Assembly: GCA_023395755.1 (NCBI GenBank) | Contig: JAEWYG010000205.1 | Span: forward strand, 1 to 16,475 | DNA length: 16,475 nt | Source: Actinomycetes bacterium | GTDB taxonomy: Bacteria > Actinomycetota > Coriobacteriia > Coriobacteriales > Eggerthellaceae | Direction: 5' to 3' | Part shown: positions 8,603 through 15,918 of the stretch, piece by piece | How the letters are laid out: every line of letters starts with the position of its first letter | Numbering within the stretch: position 1 is the stretch's first letter | The notes under the pieces: generated by a model | Told to the model about the DNA's origin: nothing | Databases searched by the model: none | Seen by the model: the letters and a program-made list of their open reading frames with translations, nothing else | Program-made: the position numbers and the translations under genes

Positions 8603-8657
8603 ATAATCCAAGAAGGCCCCGATCTCTTCGCAGCGGATCGGGACCTTCTCGGATTAT
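8603..8657 (-). terminator. Long hairpin behind the symporter gene, probable terminator
   Basis: Two 22-base arms (8603-8624 and 8636-8657) pair with only two mismatches: ATAATCC/GGATTAT, AGAAGG/CCTTCT and CCCGATC/GATCGGG, around an 11-base loop. It lies 27 bp after the symporter stop codon. A long U tract does not follow on either strand, so termination may be imperfect or the structure may protect the 3' end of the message. It also separates the symporter from the ATPase operon. Confidence 0.65.
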
Positions 8658-8684
8658 GCAAACCGCCCAGGAGGGCGGGCGGCG

Positions 8685-10100
8685 CTACTTGGATTCCAAT
8701 ATCGGAATAGGAGTATCGTCCGTCTCGTCGAGATTCTTGTCCCATACGTAATGCTTTGTCTCGCGCGCTATCAAACCTGAAAGCGCCAATACCACGATAA
8801 TATTCGGTACAGCCATAAGTGCATTCGTAATGTCGGACACCGTCCACACCAAGTCACCCACACCGATAGCCCCCAAGAATGCCATAACTACATACAGCAC
8901 TTGATAAGGACGCACAGCATGCTTGCCGAATAGGTAAGCAACACAACGGTTGCCATAGTACGACCAACCAAGAATAGTCGAGTAGGCAAACAGCACCATG
9001 CCGATAATCAGGATGGGAGTTCCGATATAAGGAATGGCCCCGAAAGCGGCACTGGTAAGATCGGCTCCCGCATGAATTTGCTCACTATCCAGAATACCGG
9101 GATTCGCGATAAGGGTAGATACCAGCACAATACCCGTAAGAGCACAGATGATAACGGTATCCCAAAACGTACCAGTCATGGACACGAGAGCTTGTCGGGC
9201 AGGATTGCGCGTAGACGCAGCCGAAGCCACAATGGGAGCCGAGCCCAAACCCGACTCGTTGGAAAAGAGACCACGCGCACAACCAAACTGCAGCGCCATC
9301 ATGAGACCAGAGCCCACGGCACCGCCAAAAGCTGCCTTAGGCGTAAAAGCGCATTCAAAAATAAGGCAGATTGCCGGCCATACGAACTGCCAGTTGATGC
9401 CAATAATCATGATGCAACCCCACACGTAAGCGATAGCCATAAAAGGAACCAGTTTTTCGCATACCCTTGAGATAACTTTGACTCCGCCAAAGATAACCAC
9501 CGACACCATGATAACGATAGCAAGCCCGATACCCCAAGCTGGAATACCCGGCGCGTTTGAAAGGATAATACCCGTCATGGAACTAGACTGCACCGCCGAA
9601 CCGATACCAAATGACGCAATCGCAGCGAATAGAGCAAACGCGCCCGCGCCCAGCATGGCCCACCATGGCGTCTTGCCATTCTTTTCGAAACCACGGCGCC
9701 ATGCATACATGGCACCACCCAGCATGTTGCCTTTGTGGTCGCGCACACGATACTTCACGGCAGCGTAGGTTTCGGCATACTTCGTGGCCATACCAAACAC
9801 GCCTGTCAGCCACATCCACAGTACTGCACCAGGACCACCTGCCAAAATGGCCGTGGCCACACCCACAATATTACCCGTACCAATAGTGGCAGAAAGAGCC
9901 GTGGTCAATGCACCAAACTGGCTGATATCCCCCGGAGCATCGGGGTCTTTGGTCACCGACAGCTTAATGGCTGTTGGCAGCTTGCGCTGAATAAAACCTG
10001 TACGCACCGTTAGATATAGATGTGATCCCAATAAAAGCGCAATCATCGGAGGTCCCCACACAAAGGCGTCAATGCCATTGATGATGCCTACGATATCCAT
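8685..10100 (-). CDS. Sodium:alanine/glycine symporter (AGCS family)
   Basis: A 471-residue, strongly hydrophobic protein with about ten or more membrane helices, as expected for AGCS amino-acid carriers. Family motifs are GPPMIALLLGSHLYLTVRTG (16-35), SATIGTGNIVGVATAILAGG (70-89) and GLFSNESGLGSAPI (277-290), the last being the AGCS signature. It should import alanine or glycine with sodium across the inner membrane; which amino acid is preferred cannot be told. The open frame extends 64 codons further upstream, but that part is not family-like. ATG 10100 with a purine-rich GAGAAAGAGAG just upstream gives the normal N terminus. The C-terminal tail is polar and acidic (DETDDTP at 458-464). 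The gene stands alone, with a leader of about 200 bases and a hairpin behind it. Confidence 0.92.
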   Translation of the reverse strand: MDIVGIINGIDAFVWGPPMIALLLGSHLYLTVRTGFIQRKLPTAIKLSVTKDPDAPGDISQFGALTTALSATIGTGNIVGVATAILAGGPGAVLWMWLTGVFGMATKYAETYAAVKYRVRDHKGNMLGGAMYAWRRGFEKNGKTPWWAMLGAGAFALFAAIASFGIGSAVQSSSMTGIILSNAPGIPAWGIGLAIVIMVSVVIFGGVKVISRVCEKLVPFMAIAYVWGCIMIIGINWQFVWPAICLIFECAFTPKAAFGGAVGSGLMMALQFGCARGLFSNESGLGSAPIVASAASTRNPARQALVSMTGTFWDTVIICALTGIVLVSTLIANPGILDSEQIHAGADLTSAAFGAIPYIGTPILIIGMVLFAYSTILGWSYYGNRCVAYLFGKHAVRPYQVLYVVMAFLGAIGVGDLVWTVSDITNALMAVPNIIVVLALSGLIARETKHYVWDKNLDETDDTPIPILESK

Positions 10101-10306
10101 AAGCAACTCTCTTTCTCTCGTTAGTCCCCATCGCGATAAAAAGAGCCGTTGCCGAAATTGAGTGATCTCACAGCCACCCACCCCGAAATGACCGTACATC
10201 AGAATTCGAGCCCAAGCGGTCCGCGACATGCGCATACATAGAGACGCACGCGCATAGTCGGACAATCCGTTTCGGCAGAAGCACTTTTCCACGCTAAAGT
10301 GCTTGG
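10101..10306 (-). other. About 200-base untranslated leader of the symporter gene
   Basis: No coding frame with a start and ribosome binding site was found here. If the TATAAT at 10312-10307 is the promoter, the message has a leader of roughly 200 bases. GCCGAAA (10275-10269) could pair with TTTCGGC (10157-10151), and a run of five U follows shortly after the latter (about 10143-10139). This could hint at attenuation, but no known riboswitch or T-box core was recognised. Confidence 0.35.
10279..10304 (-). promoter_or_regulatory. Inverted repeat over the symporter transcription start
   Basis: AAGCACTTT (10279-10287) and AAAGTGCTT (10296-10304) form a perfect 9-bp repeat around 8 bases. It starts two bases after the -10 box, so it overlaps the expected transcription start and first 20 transcribed bases. 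It could be a repressor operator or a 5' hairpin in the RNA. Confidence 0.45.
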
Positions 10307-10349
10307 ATTATAGACGCGGAATACTTTACGAACTTTTGGTAATCCAAAA
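10307..10349 (-). promoter_or_regulatory. Symporter promoter: perfect -10 with an upstream palindrome
   Basis: On the minus strand a perfect TATAAT lies at 10312-10307, but no -35 hexamer is found at 15-19 bp. Instead a palindrome, TTTTGG-TAAT-CCAAAA (10334-10349), covers about -35 to -50. A good -10, no -35 and a dyad at that distance is the layout of an activator-dependent promoter. This is pattern inference only. Confidence 0.45.
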
Positions 10350-10456
10350 AATACCAGCGAACGGAGCGTATGGATGCAATTATGTACATTATGCCGACAT
10401 AAATCGATACCCTACAGACAGTGCGGGAAGAACTTTTGCAAGTCATTCAAAGAGCA

Positions 10457-10490
10457 CAGGGAGCCGGAAACTTTTATTTCCGGCTCCCTG
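10457..10490 (-). terminator. Strong hairpin ending the molybdoenzyme operon
   Basis: A perfect 14-bp stem, CAGGGAGCCGGAAA (10457-10470) with TTTCCGGCTCCCTG (10477-10490), and a six-base loop. It follows the zinc-ribbon gene by 88 bp. After the stem the minus strand reads TGCTCTTTG, so the U tract is short. It is the only strong terminator-like structure after the operon. Confidence 0.7.
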
Positions 10491-10578
10491 TATCGGAGTT
10501 CAGTTCGCTAAGACTTCCAGCCCTTTTCTCTTGGGGCTTTCGATTAGAACTCTTTTCCTTTTACGTACTATAACCTCA

Positions 10579-10815
10579 TTAGACCTTCGGAGCCTTCGGG
10601 GCAACGGGTGCTTCGGGAGCAGCAGAAGCTTTTGGGATGGCGGGAGCAGCAGGGGCGGGGATTGGCTTCTCCCCCCTTATGTAAGGCATAAGGTCGCACT
10701 TACAGTGCTGACATCTCTTCATTGCAATACCCGGGATAGGTTTGATTTCCTCGCCGCACTCGGGACAAAAGTTCCGTTCTGCCTCGGCGGACGCACTAGC
10801 AGGCCTAAAACACAT
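10579..10815 (-). CDS. Small zinc-ribbon protein with Ala/Pro-rich tail
   Basis: A 78-residue protein with two cysteine pairs, CPEC (17-20) and CQHC (35-38), spaced as in a zinc ribbon, plus Cys2 and Cys40 nearby. Residues 51-78 are a tail of Pro, Ala and a few Lys, likely unstructured. It has no signal peptide or membrane helix. The N terminus MCFRP recalls small zinc-ribbon proteins I associate with Eggerthellaceae, whose role is unknown to me. The start ATG 10815 has AAAGGATG about seven bases upstream. It lies 74 bp after the MFS gene, and the gap holds a 12-bp inverted repeat close to the ribosome binding site. Position suggests it is the last gene of the molybdoenzyme operon, perhaps a chaperone, electron or metal accessory, or a regulator; this is inference. 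Confidence 0.78.
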   Translation of the reverse strand: MCFRPASASAEAERNFCPECGEEIKPIPGIAMKRCQHCKCDLMPYIRGEKPIPAPAAPAIPKASAAPEAPVAPKAPKV

Positions 10816-10835
10816 AGTAGATCATCCTTTCGGGC

Positions 10836-10876
10836 CTGATCAGACATGAAACATTACACGCACGATGTCTGATCAG
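10836..10876 (-). repeat. 12-bp inverted repeat just before the zinc-ribbon gene
   Basis: CTGATCAGACAT (10836-10847) and ATGTCTGATCAG (10865-10876) are perfect inverted copies around 17 bases; each arm also contains the palindrome CTGATCAG. It begins 13 bases after the MFS stop codon and ends 20 bases before the zinc-ribbon start, within about 6 bases of its ribosome binding site. It may be a weak terminator, an RNA processing or stability element, or an operator. No U tract follows. Confidence 0.6.
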
Positions 10877-10889
10877 AAATAATTACAGC

Positions 10890-12074
10890 TTACTTAAACT
10901 TACACAGAGCAAGCGCTCCGGTGCCAGCGAGACCTATTGCACACATAACGATACCCGTGAACATCCATGCTGACATATCTGGCCCAAGCAACAGCGGAAC
11001 AAGCCACGTACCCAAGAACTGGCCGAGACTCTGAACCAACATGAGTAAACCCATTCCAACGGACATAAGCTCGGGACGACCGAGAACATGGATATAGGAA
11101 GTCAGGCACATAACAGGTCCGCCCAAGCCAACAAGACCCATGATAATAGCGCCAGCCCACATCAAAGGCCCCGTCTGGGTGAGCAGAATAAAGGTACAAG
11201 GCCCCATAACAAGCATGGCAATCAGATAGAGAGGCTTGCAACGCCCCAGCTTGTCGGACAAAGCACCAAACAACGGAGACGAGATAACGGCAAGCAACAT
11301 AGGCAGCGTGCTAATGAATCCCGAAAGCGTGGGGTCAACACCCTGCTGCTGCATGAAGGTGGGACCGAAACCTAGCACAGCCATAAGCGTCATATTGAAC
11401 ACAAGGAAGGCCGTGAGGAATAACAAAATATTCGGCTTCACCAGCTCGCCGTAGTTAACCTTCTCTTCACTGGCAGCTTCGGAAGCTCCCTCAAGCGCTT
11501 TACCGGGGCTTTTAACAACTACCGCAACAACAACTGCAAACACCACCGCAGCCGCTGCGTAGATAACCCAAACGCCCACAAAACCGGTTGCAGCATACAA
11601 AGTAGGTGTCAAAACGCCACCAACAACCGAGCCCAAGCAAACCCAGAGAGCCCAAATACCCGTTGCAGAACCAATCTTATCGGGTGCAACATACTTCTGC
11701 ACAGCCAAAGGACCACAGATGGTCACAAAGATAAAGGCTACGCCCTCAATAGCTCGAGACACGATAAGAATCATACCGTTACCCGCAAAAGCTCCGACCA
11801 AAGATCCGATAGCGATAATTACGGCTGCGGCGAGCAACATGGTTTTCGGACCGAATTTCTTGGCAAGCGCACCCGTCGGGAGCGCCAAGATAATGCCAAC
11901 AAACGTGAAAATGGACATGAGCCACGAAGCGGAGCCCGGATCCATACTCATTTTGACCATAACGTCGCCCATAACAACAGGCACTTTGAACTGGATCGTG
12001 GCTATAGCCGTTCCGAACAGGAGCATAGCTACGGCAATCAACACCCAGTTGCCGTACTGCTTATTGGCGTTCAT
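10890..12074 (-). CDS. Major facilitator superfamily transporter
   Basis: A 394-residue protein with twelve predicted membrane helices in two halves. The MFS loop motif occurs between helices 2 and 3 (GALAKKFGPKT, 68-78) and again between helices 8 and 9 (GALSDKLGRCK, 271-281). The central cytoplasmic loop is at about 189-212 and is rich in Glu, Ala and Ser. The overall pattern resembles small-anion or organic-acid carriers more than drug pumps, but the substrate and direction are not readable. The start ATG 12074 has a strong AAGGAGGAGGG seven to ten bases upstream. It lies 46 bp after the VOC gene in what appears to be one operon with the molybdoenzyme. Import of that enzyme's substrate is therefore a reasonable inference. 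Confidence 0.9.
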   Translation of the reverse strand: MNANKQYGNWVLIAVAMLLFGTAIATIQFKVPVVMGDVMVKMSMDPGSASWLMSIFTFVGIILALPTGALAKKFGPKTMLLAAAVIIAIGSLVGAFAGNGMILIVSRAIEGVAFIFVTICGPLAVQKYVAPDKIGSATGIWALWVCLGSVVGGVLTPTLYAATGFVGVWVIYAAAAVVFAVVVAVVVKSPGKALEGASEAASEEKVNYGELVKPNILLFLTAFLVFNMTLMAVLGFGPTFMQQQGVDPTLSGFISTLPMLLAVISSPLFGALSDKLGRCKPLYLIAMLVMGPCTFILLTQTGPLMWAGAIIMGLVGLGGPVMCLTSYIHVLGRPELMSVGMGLLMLVQSLGQFLGTWLVPLLLGPDMSAWMFTGIVMCAIGLAGTGALALCKFK

Positions 12075-12120
12075 AGAGTATTCCCTCCTCCTTGTGTTTA
12101 GTGAGACATCTCATATCGCG

Positions 12121-12582
12121 TTAAAGCGCAGCGATGTTGTCTTGAACAACCTCGAAACGCTCTCCGCCGGGACCACGGAAGAACATGATTCGCAGCTGCG
12201 CACCGGTCTCGCCGAAAGTAACGAAGACATCGGAATCCGCTTCGGACAGCGGACGATCAAACTCCATGGGCGGGTCAAACGGACCTGCTTCGATGGCGAC
12301 ACCCTTCTCGTTGAGGTGCGCGACAAACTCATCCATATCATCCACGCGAAGCGCTAGGTGGTTGAGGCAATGTTCTGCAGCATCGCACGCCGCCTTGTCT
12401 TCGCATTCGAGCAGTTCAAATACAAGGCCCATCCCCTTGATCCATGCCATCTTGAGAGGTTTATCTCCCTCCATGGCATCGGCTCTGAACAAAACTCTGC
12501 CTCCGAAGATTTCTTCGTAGAATGATATCGACTCTTCGATATCGCGACAGTAGACCCCTACATGCTGAAAAGCCAATTCCAT
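12121..12582 (-). CDS. VOC-family (glyoxalase/dioxygenase fold) metalloprotein
   Basis: A 153-residue single-domain protein with the vicinal-oxygen-chelate pattern: FQHVGVYCRDIEESISFYEE (5-24) starts the first beta-alpha-beta-beta-beta module and LNHLALRVDDMDEFVAHL (73-90) the second. Candidate metal ligands are His7, Glu56 or Glu58, His75 and Glu144, the positions used in glyoxalase I and methylmalonyl-CoA epimerase. The reaction cannot be assigned: isomerase, lyase, epimerase or ring-modifying enzyme are all possible in this fold. The start ATG 12582 has AAAGGGGG six bases upstream. It sits between the iron-sulfur subunit gene (88 bp upstream, with a hairpin in the gap) and the MFS gene (46 bp downstream), which ties it to small-molecule metabolism by the operon. 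Confidence 0.85.
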   Translation of the reverse strand: MELAFQHVGVYCRDIEESISFYEEIFGGRVLFRADAMEGDKPLKMAWIKGMGLVFELLECEDKAACDAAEHCLNHLALRVDDMDEFVAHLNEKGVAIEAGPFDPPMEFDRPLSEADSDVFVTFGETGAQLRIMFFRGPGGERFEVVQDNIAAL

Positions 12583-12616
12583 GATTCCCCCTTTGCAAGC
12601 ATCCTATAGGTAAGGG

Positions 12617-12654
12617 AAGTGGGTACAGCTGCTTTGGCATAGCCGTACCCACTT
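12617..12654 (-). terminator. Hairpin between iron-sulfur subunit and VOC genes
   Basis: AAGTGGGTAC (12617-12626) pairs perfectly with GTACCCACTT (12645-12654), with three more base pairs inside (GCT/AGC). It lies 16 bases after the stop of the iron-sulfur gene. A clear U run is missing (the minus strand continues CCCTTACC), so partial termination or a stability hairpin that lowers expression of the downstream genes is likely. Confidence 0.55.
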
Positions 12655-12670
12655 TGATGCTAGACGGCCA

Positions 12671-13417
12671 TTATCCCTGGTCGCTTGAGGTGGCAGCCAT
12701 GACCTCGGCCACCGTGGCATTCTTCATACGCAGCTCGCTGATGCATGCTACGTCGGACTCAAACTCGGTGACGCTCTCGATGCCACCCGAATAGACGTTG
12801 TCGGTTGCCGTGCGACGTTCAGTCAGCGCGACAGCTTTCTCGACATCATAGGGAATGAGCTGCTCCTTAGGAGGATTAGCTTTGGCGACCCAGTTGGGCA
12901 TGGTTATGCTAGGATCGGGCATCGTCTCGATTTTGCGAACATCGCCATACTTCTCAACGAGTTCCTCAATGGGGCCGAAGTCAAGAGCGCGCATAGGGCA
13001 AGAAGCAACGCACAGTGGCAGTTGGTCCTTTTCCAAGCGATCAATACACATGGTACATTTGCTCATCTTGGTGCCGGGCTCGTCGCTCGCAAACTTTGGA
13101 GCGCCATAGGGGCAAGCTTTGAAGCAGTTACGATCACCCTGGCACTTGTCCTGATCAACAAGAACCGCACCGTAGTTATCCTCTTTGAAAATAGCACCGT
13201 TATCGCACGCATCAACACATACCGGGTTATCGCAGTGACCGCAGCTGAAGGCGAGGACACCGATAGAGGTAAGCGGGAACGTACCCTTTTCCCACATGTA
13301 AACGCTCATCCATTTCTCCGGTCCGGGAGCAATGTCGTACCAGTCCTTACAGGCTACGGAACAGGCTTTGCAGCCGTAGCAACGGCCCTGGTCGAAAAAG
13401 AAGCCGTACTGGGTCAT
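12671..13417 (-). CDS. 4Fe-4S ferredoxin subunit of a molybdoenzyme (DmsB-like)
   Basis: A 248-residue electron-transfer subunit with four cluster motifs. Motif I is C13xxC16xxC19xxxC23, motif II is C59xxC62xxxxC67xxxC71, motif III is C92xxD95xxC98xxxC102, and motif IV is C121xxC124 with C136xxxC140. In motif III the second cysteine is replaced by Asp95; the codon reads GAT on the coding strand. This is the position of Cys102 in E. coli DmsB and of the tryptophan in NarH. Such proteins pass electrons between a donor and the catalytic subunit. At 248 residues it is longer than E. coli DmsB (about 205), with a polar C-terminal tail from about 150. No signal peptide is present. It starts two bases after the stop of the catalytic subunit gene, so the two are almost certainly translated together. 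No membrane anchor gene follows. Confidence 0.92.
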   Translation of the reverse strand: MTQYGFFFDQGRCYGCKACSVACKDWYDIAPGPEKWMSVYMWEKGTFPLTSIGVLAFSCGHCDNPVCVDACDNGAIFKEDNYGAVLVDQDKCQGDRNCFKACPYGAPKFASDEPGTKMSKCTMCIDRLEKDQLPLCVASCPMRALDFGPIEELVEKYGDVRKIETMPDPSITMPNWVAKANPPKEQLIPYDVEKAVALTERRTATDNVYSGGIESVTEFESDVACISELRMKNATVAEVMAATSSDQG

Positions 13418-13419
13418 GT

Positions 13420-15918
13420 TTATTCGCCTACCTTCCTGATTTCGACGAGGCCAGCCGTCAGCAGAGCGCCTACGACGTGGGGCAAGTGCGTGTCTCCGAT
13501 AAGGAGATTACAATTGCCAGCCGTGTCAATGCCGTAAGGCATAAGCTTCGACTTCCTCACGTTGTCAAACTTAGACCATTCGCCATGGCCAATCGAAACG
13601 GTACCGGGCAGCAGCTTCGAGGAGACATAGGCGGTAATTTCAACCTCGCCGAACTGGTTATAAACGAGAACGCGATCGCCTGTTTTAATGCCACGATCGG
13701 CAGCATCGGCGGGCGACATGCGCACCATATGCTCGTAGCAGTCTCCCTTCAGCCAAGGGTTCTGGTCGTTGGCAGAATGCTGACGGTACGTAGACACAGG
13801 AGTTACCATGGACAGCGGGTAGTTACTTGTCCAGGGATGGTAATAGCTGTCGTTTGCGGGTTCATCCTGATAGGTTGGCTGCCAACGCGGATACGCATCC
13901 ATCTGTCCGCCATAACGGGTCTGAGTCAGATCGTTATTCTTTACATAGGAACTTTCGAATTCAATCTTACCGGACGGCGTTTTGAAGGGAGAACGATCCC
14001 ATTCGACCGTATTCTTGAAAGGATAGAACCATTCGCCGGGTTCACCAGGAACGCGAACAATAGGCAGCTTCTGGAACTCTTCCCAAGAGCGGGGTTCAAC
14101 GTCGTAATAATCAAGCAGACCGGTCTCATCCTTAGCCCACTCTTCGTACGCAGGTTTGTAGATGCGCTCAATAACCTGGTCGTCCCAGTCACGCCAATCG
14201 GTAACATCGAGCATCTTCGGGCAGTACTTGTCAGCAAAGCCTAGGCGGCGCGCCAGCTCCATCCAGACCCAATCCTTCGAGCGAACTTCTCCCGGAGGGT
14301 TAATTCCTTTACCGGCAAACAAGAAATAGTTCTGCATGCCCGAGGGAGCCCCCCAGAAGCGATTGATGCCGAAAAAGTGCATGTCAGTAGATTCAAACTG
14401 GATAACAGGCGAAGGCAACACGATATCGAGAAATTCAATGGACGGTTGATCGTGGTAATACTGCCAGCCCCAGGAAAATTCCATGTCGGCGAAGCCCTGC
14501 ATACGCTTGGAAACATGATGCTGATTATTGATGTAGTTATTCGGAATAATAGCCATCTTTAGTTTCGGCAAAGGGCTTCCCGCCGGGCAACCGATGCGAC
14601 GGCGGAACTCTTCCTCGGTAATCTCGCCAGCTGCATAAAGCTTCTGGCAGTGCATAACCTCAGTCACCTTGTTATTATTATTGGTGATAGGGTTTACCAC
14701 GTCGCCCTTGATCTGGCCAGTATCGGGCACAGGAGCGAAGATGCGAGGCTGGGTTACCAGGTTGGCGCCACCACCTTCGCAACCACCGGGAATGGACATA
14801 TTGCCGGTCATGGCCTGCAACAACATACACACAGCGGCAGCGTAATCGCCCAGATTACGCTTAGAAACACCATACATCTGATGCATGTGTACCGGCTTCA
14901 TGGAAGCGTAGTAACGAGCGAATTCTCGGATAGTCTCAGCCGGAATGCCTGTGATGGGCTCAGCCCATTCGGGGGTATGTTCTACATCATCAACTTCACC
15001 GACGATATACTTGCGCCACTCTTCGAAGCCCTCGGGTTCGACCCACTTCTCCACATACTCGTGATCGTAGAGATCCTCAGTGTATAAAACATGCGCGACC
15101 GCTAGGCCAAAGGCAGTATCGGTGCCAGGACGGATGGGAAGCCACTGAGCACCCAAACACTCAGCGGATACGTTGTATACAGGATCAATCAGAATGAACT
15201 TACAACCACGTTCCTGCGCTAACTTCATGTAATAAGGAACATGACCAAACCAAGCAACCATGGGATCGAAGCCCCACAGTACCACAAGCTTGGAATTCAA
15301 TAAGTCGGGAGCCTCAAACCCAGGATACGCATCGCTCGTACCCTTTATGAGACAATCAGTCAGACGGACACCCAGATGGAAATCTTCGGCAGAAGCGCTA
15401 CCGGACGTAGAATGGTCTCCCCAACCGGTAATGGTTCCGGGCATGTAAGAGGCAAACGGAAAGTCGGAGCTCTCAAACGCCACGTAGTAGCAATAGTATA
15501 ACCACGGATTGTCGGGATTTTCCTCGGCCAGCTGCTTCATCTTGCTAGCAATAGTATCAAGTGCTTCGTCCCAAGAAATACGCTCGAAGTGGCCCTTGCC
15601 GGCACCCTTCTCACCCACACGCTTCATGGGGTACAGCAGACGGTCTTCGGAGTATAGCTCTTGGCGCCACGCATGACCCATGGGACATGCGCGAGCTTGG
15701 AGCATACCCGTCTGGACGGCGTTCTCGTCGTCGTCTTCTCGCGCGATACCCGGATTCACCGAGTCGTCGGGTTCGATAGCGATGATTTCTCCATCTTTTA
15801 CACTGCACTTGATAAGACAAGTGGCGTCCCAACAACCATTGTTGTGACAAGTGGTGTAGAAGTAATCAACCCCTTCATGGCGCTCACCCAGCTTCTCGAC
15901 TACCGATTCTCTTGACAT
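13420..15918 (-). CDS. Molybdopterin oxidoreductase, DMSO reductase family, catalytic subunit
   Basis: An 832-residue catalytic subunit. The N-terminal iron-sulfur region has C24, C29, C34 and C38 (CHNNGCWDATCLIKC) and then C78 in RACPMGHAWRQ, followed by LYPMKRVG (95-102), standard for the family. WGDHSTSGS (166-174) aligns with the YGDYSTA stretch of E. coli DmsA, so Ser170 is the likely molybdenum ligand. LVVLWGFDP (211-219) and WLPIRPGTD (259-267) are cofactor-binding segments, and the molybdopterin dinucleotide-binding domain covers about 700-832. No twin-arginine motif or hydrophobic leader exists, so it should stay in the cytoplasm unless its partner carries it. The substrate is unknown; S-oxide, N-oxide and aromatic dehydroxylation chemistry all occur in relatives. 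AGGAGG lies five bases before ATG 15918. It is first in the operon. Confidence 0.92.
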   Translation of the reverse strand: MSRESVVEKLGERHEGVDYFYTTCHNNGCWDATCLIKCSVKDGEIIAIEPDDSVNPGIAREDDDENAVQTGMLQARACPMGHAWRQELYSEDRLLYPMKRVGEKGAGKGHFERISWDEALDTIASKMKQLAEENPDNPWLYYCYYVAFESSDFPFASYMPGTITGWGDHSTSGSASAEDFHLGVRLTDCLIKGTSDAYPGFEAPDLLNSKLVVLWGFDPMVAWFGHVPYYMKLAQERGCKFILIDPVYNVSAECLGAQWLPIRPGTDTAFGLAVAHVLYTEDLYDHEYVEKWVEPEGFEEWRKYIVGEVDDVEHTPEWAEPITGIPAETIREFARYYASMKPVHMHQMYGVSKRNLGDYAAAVCMLLQAMTGNMSIPGGCEGGGANLVTQPRIFAPVPDTGQIKGDVVNPITNNNNKVTEVMHCQKLYAAGEITEEEFRRRIGCPAGSPLPKLKMAIIPNNYINNQHHVSKRMQGFADMEFSWGWQYYHDQPSIEFLDIVLPSPVIQFESTDMHFFGINRFWGAPSGMQNYFLFAGKGINPPGEVRSKDWVWMELARRLGFADKYCPKMLDVTDWRDWDDQVIERIYKPAYEEWAKDETGLLDYYDVEPRSWEEFQKLPIVRVPGEPGEWFYPFKNTVEWDRSPFKTPSGKIEFESSYVKNNDLTQTRYGGQMDAYPRWQPTYQDEPANDSYYHPWTSNYPLSMVTPVSTYRQHSANDQNPWLKGDCYEHMVRMSPADAADRGIKTGDRVLVYNQFGEVEITAYVSSKLLPGTVSIGHGEWSKFDNVRKSKLMPYGIDTAGNCNLLIGDTHLPHVVGALLTAGLVEIRKVGE

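Noticed and set aside
10101..10292. N-terminal extension of 64 codons on the symporter
   Set aside because: The extension is not hydrophobic or family-like; the normal AGCS start and a purine-rich site are at 10100, and the region contains the promoter-proximal dyad.
10101..10306. Riboswitch or T-box in the symporter leader
   Set aside because: The core motifs of glycine, TPP, SAM or T-box elements were looked for by eye and not seen; only a possible long-range pairing and a U run remain.
10303..10839. Plus-strand open frame of 178 codons
   Set aside because: It covers the terminator hairpin and lies antisense to the zinc-ribbon gene; composition is not protein-like.
13477..14244. A 255-codon open frame antisense to the molybdoenzyme
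   Set aside because: It is a shadow of the well-supported minus-strand gene and has no recognisable domain.
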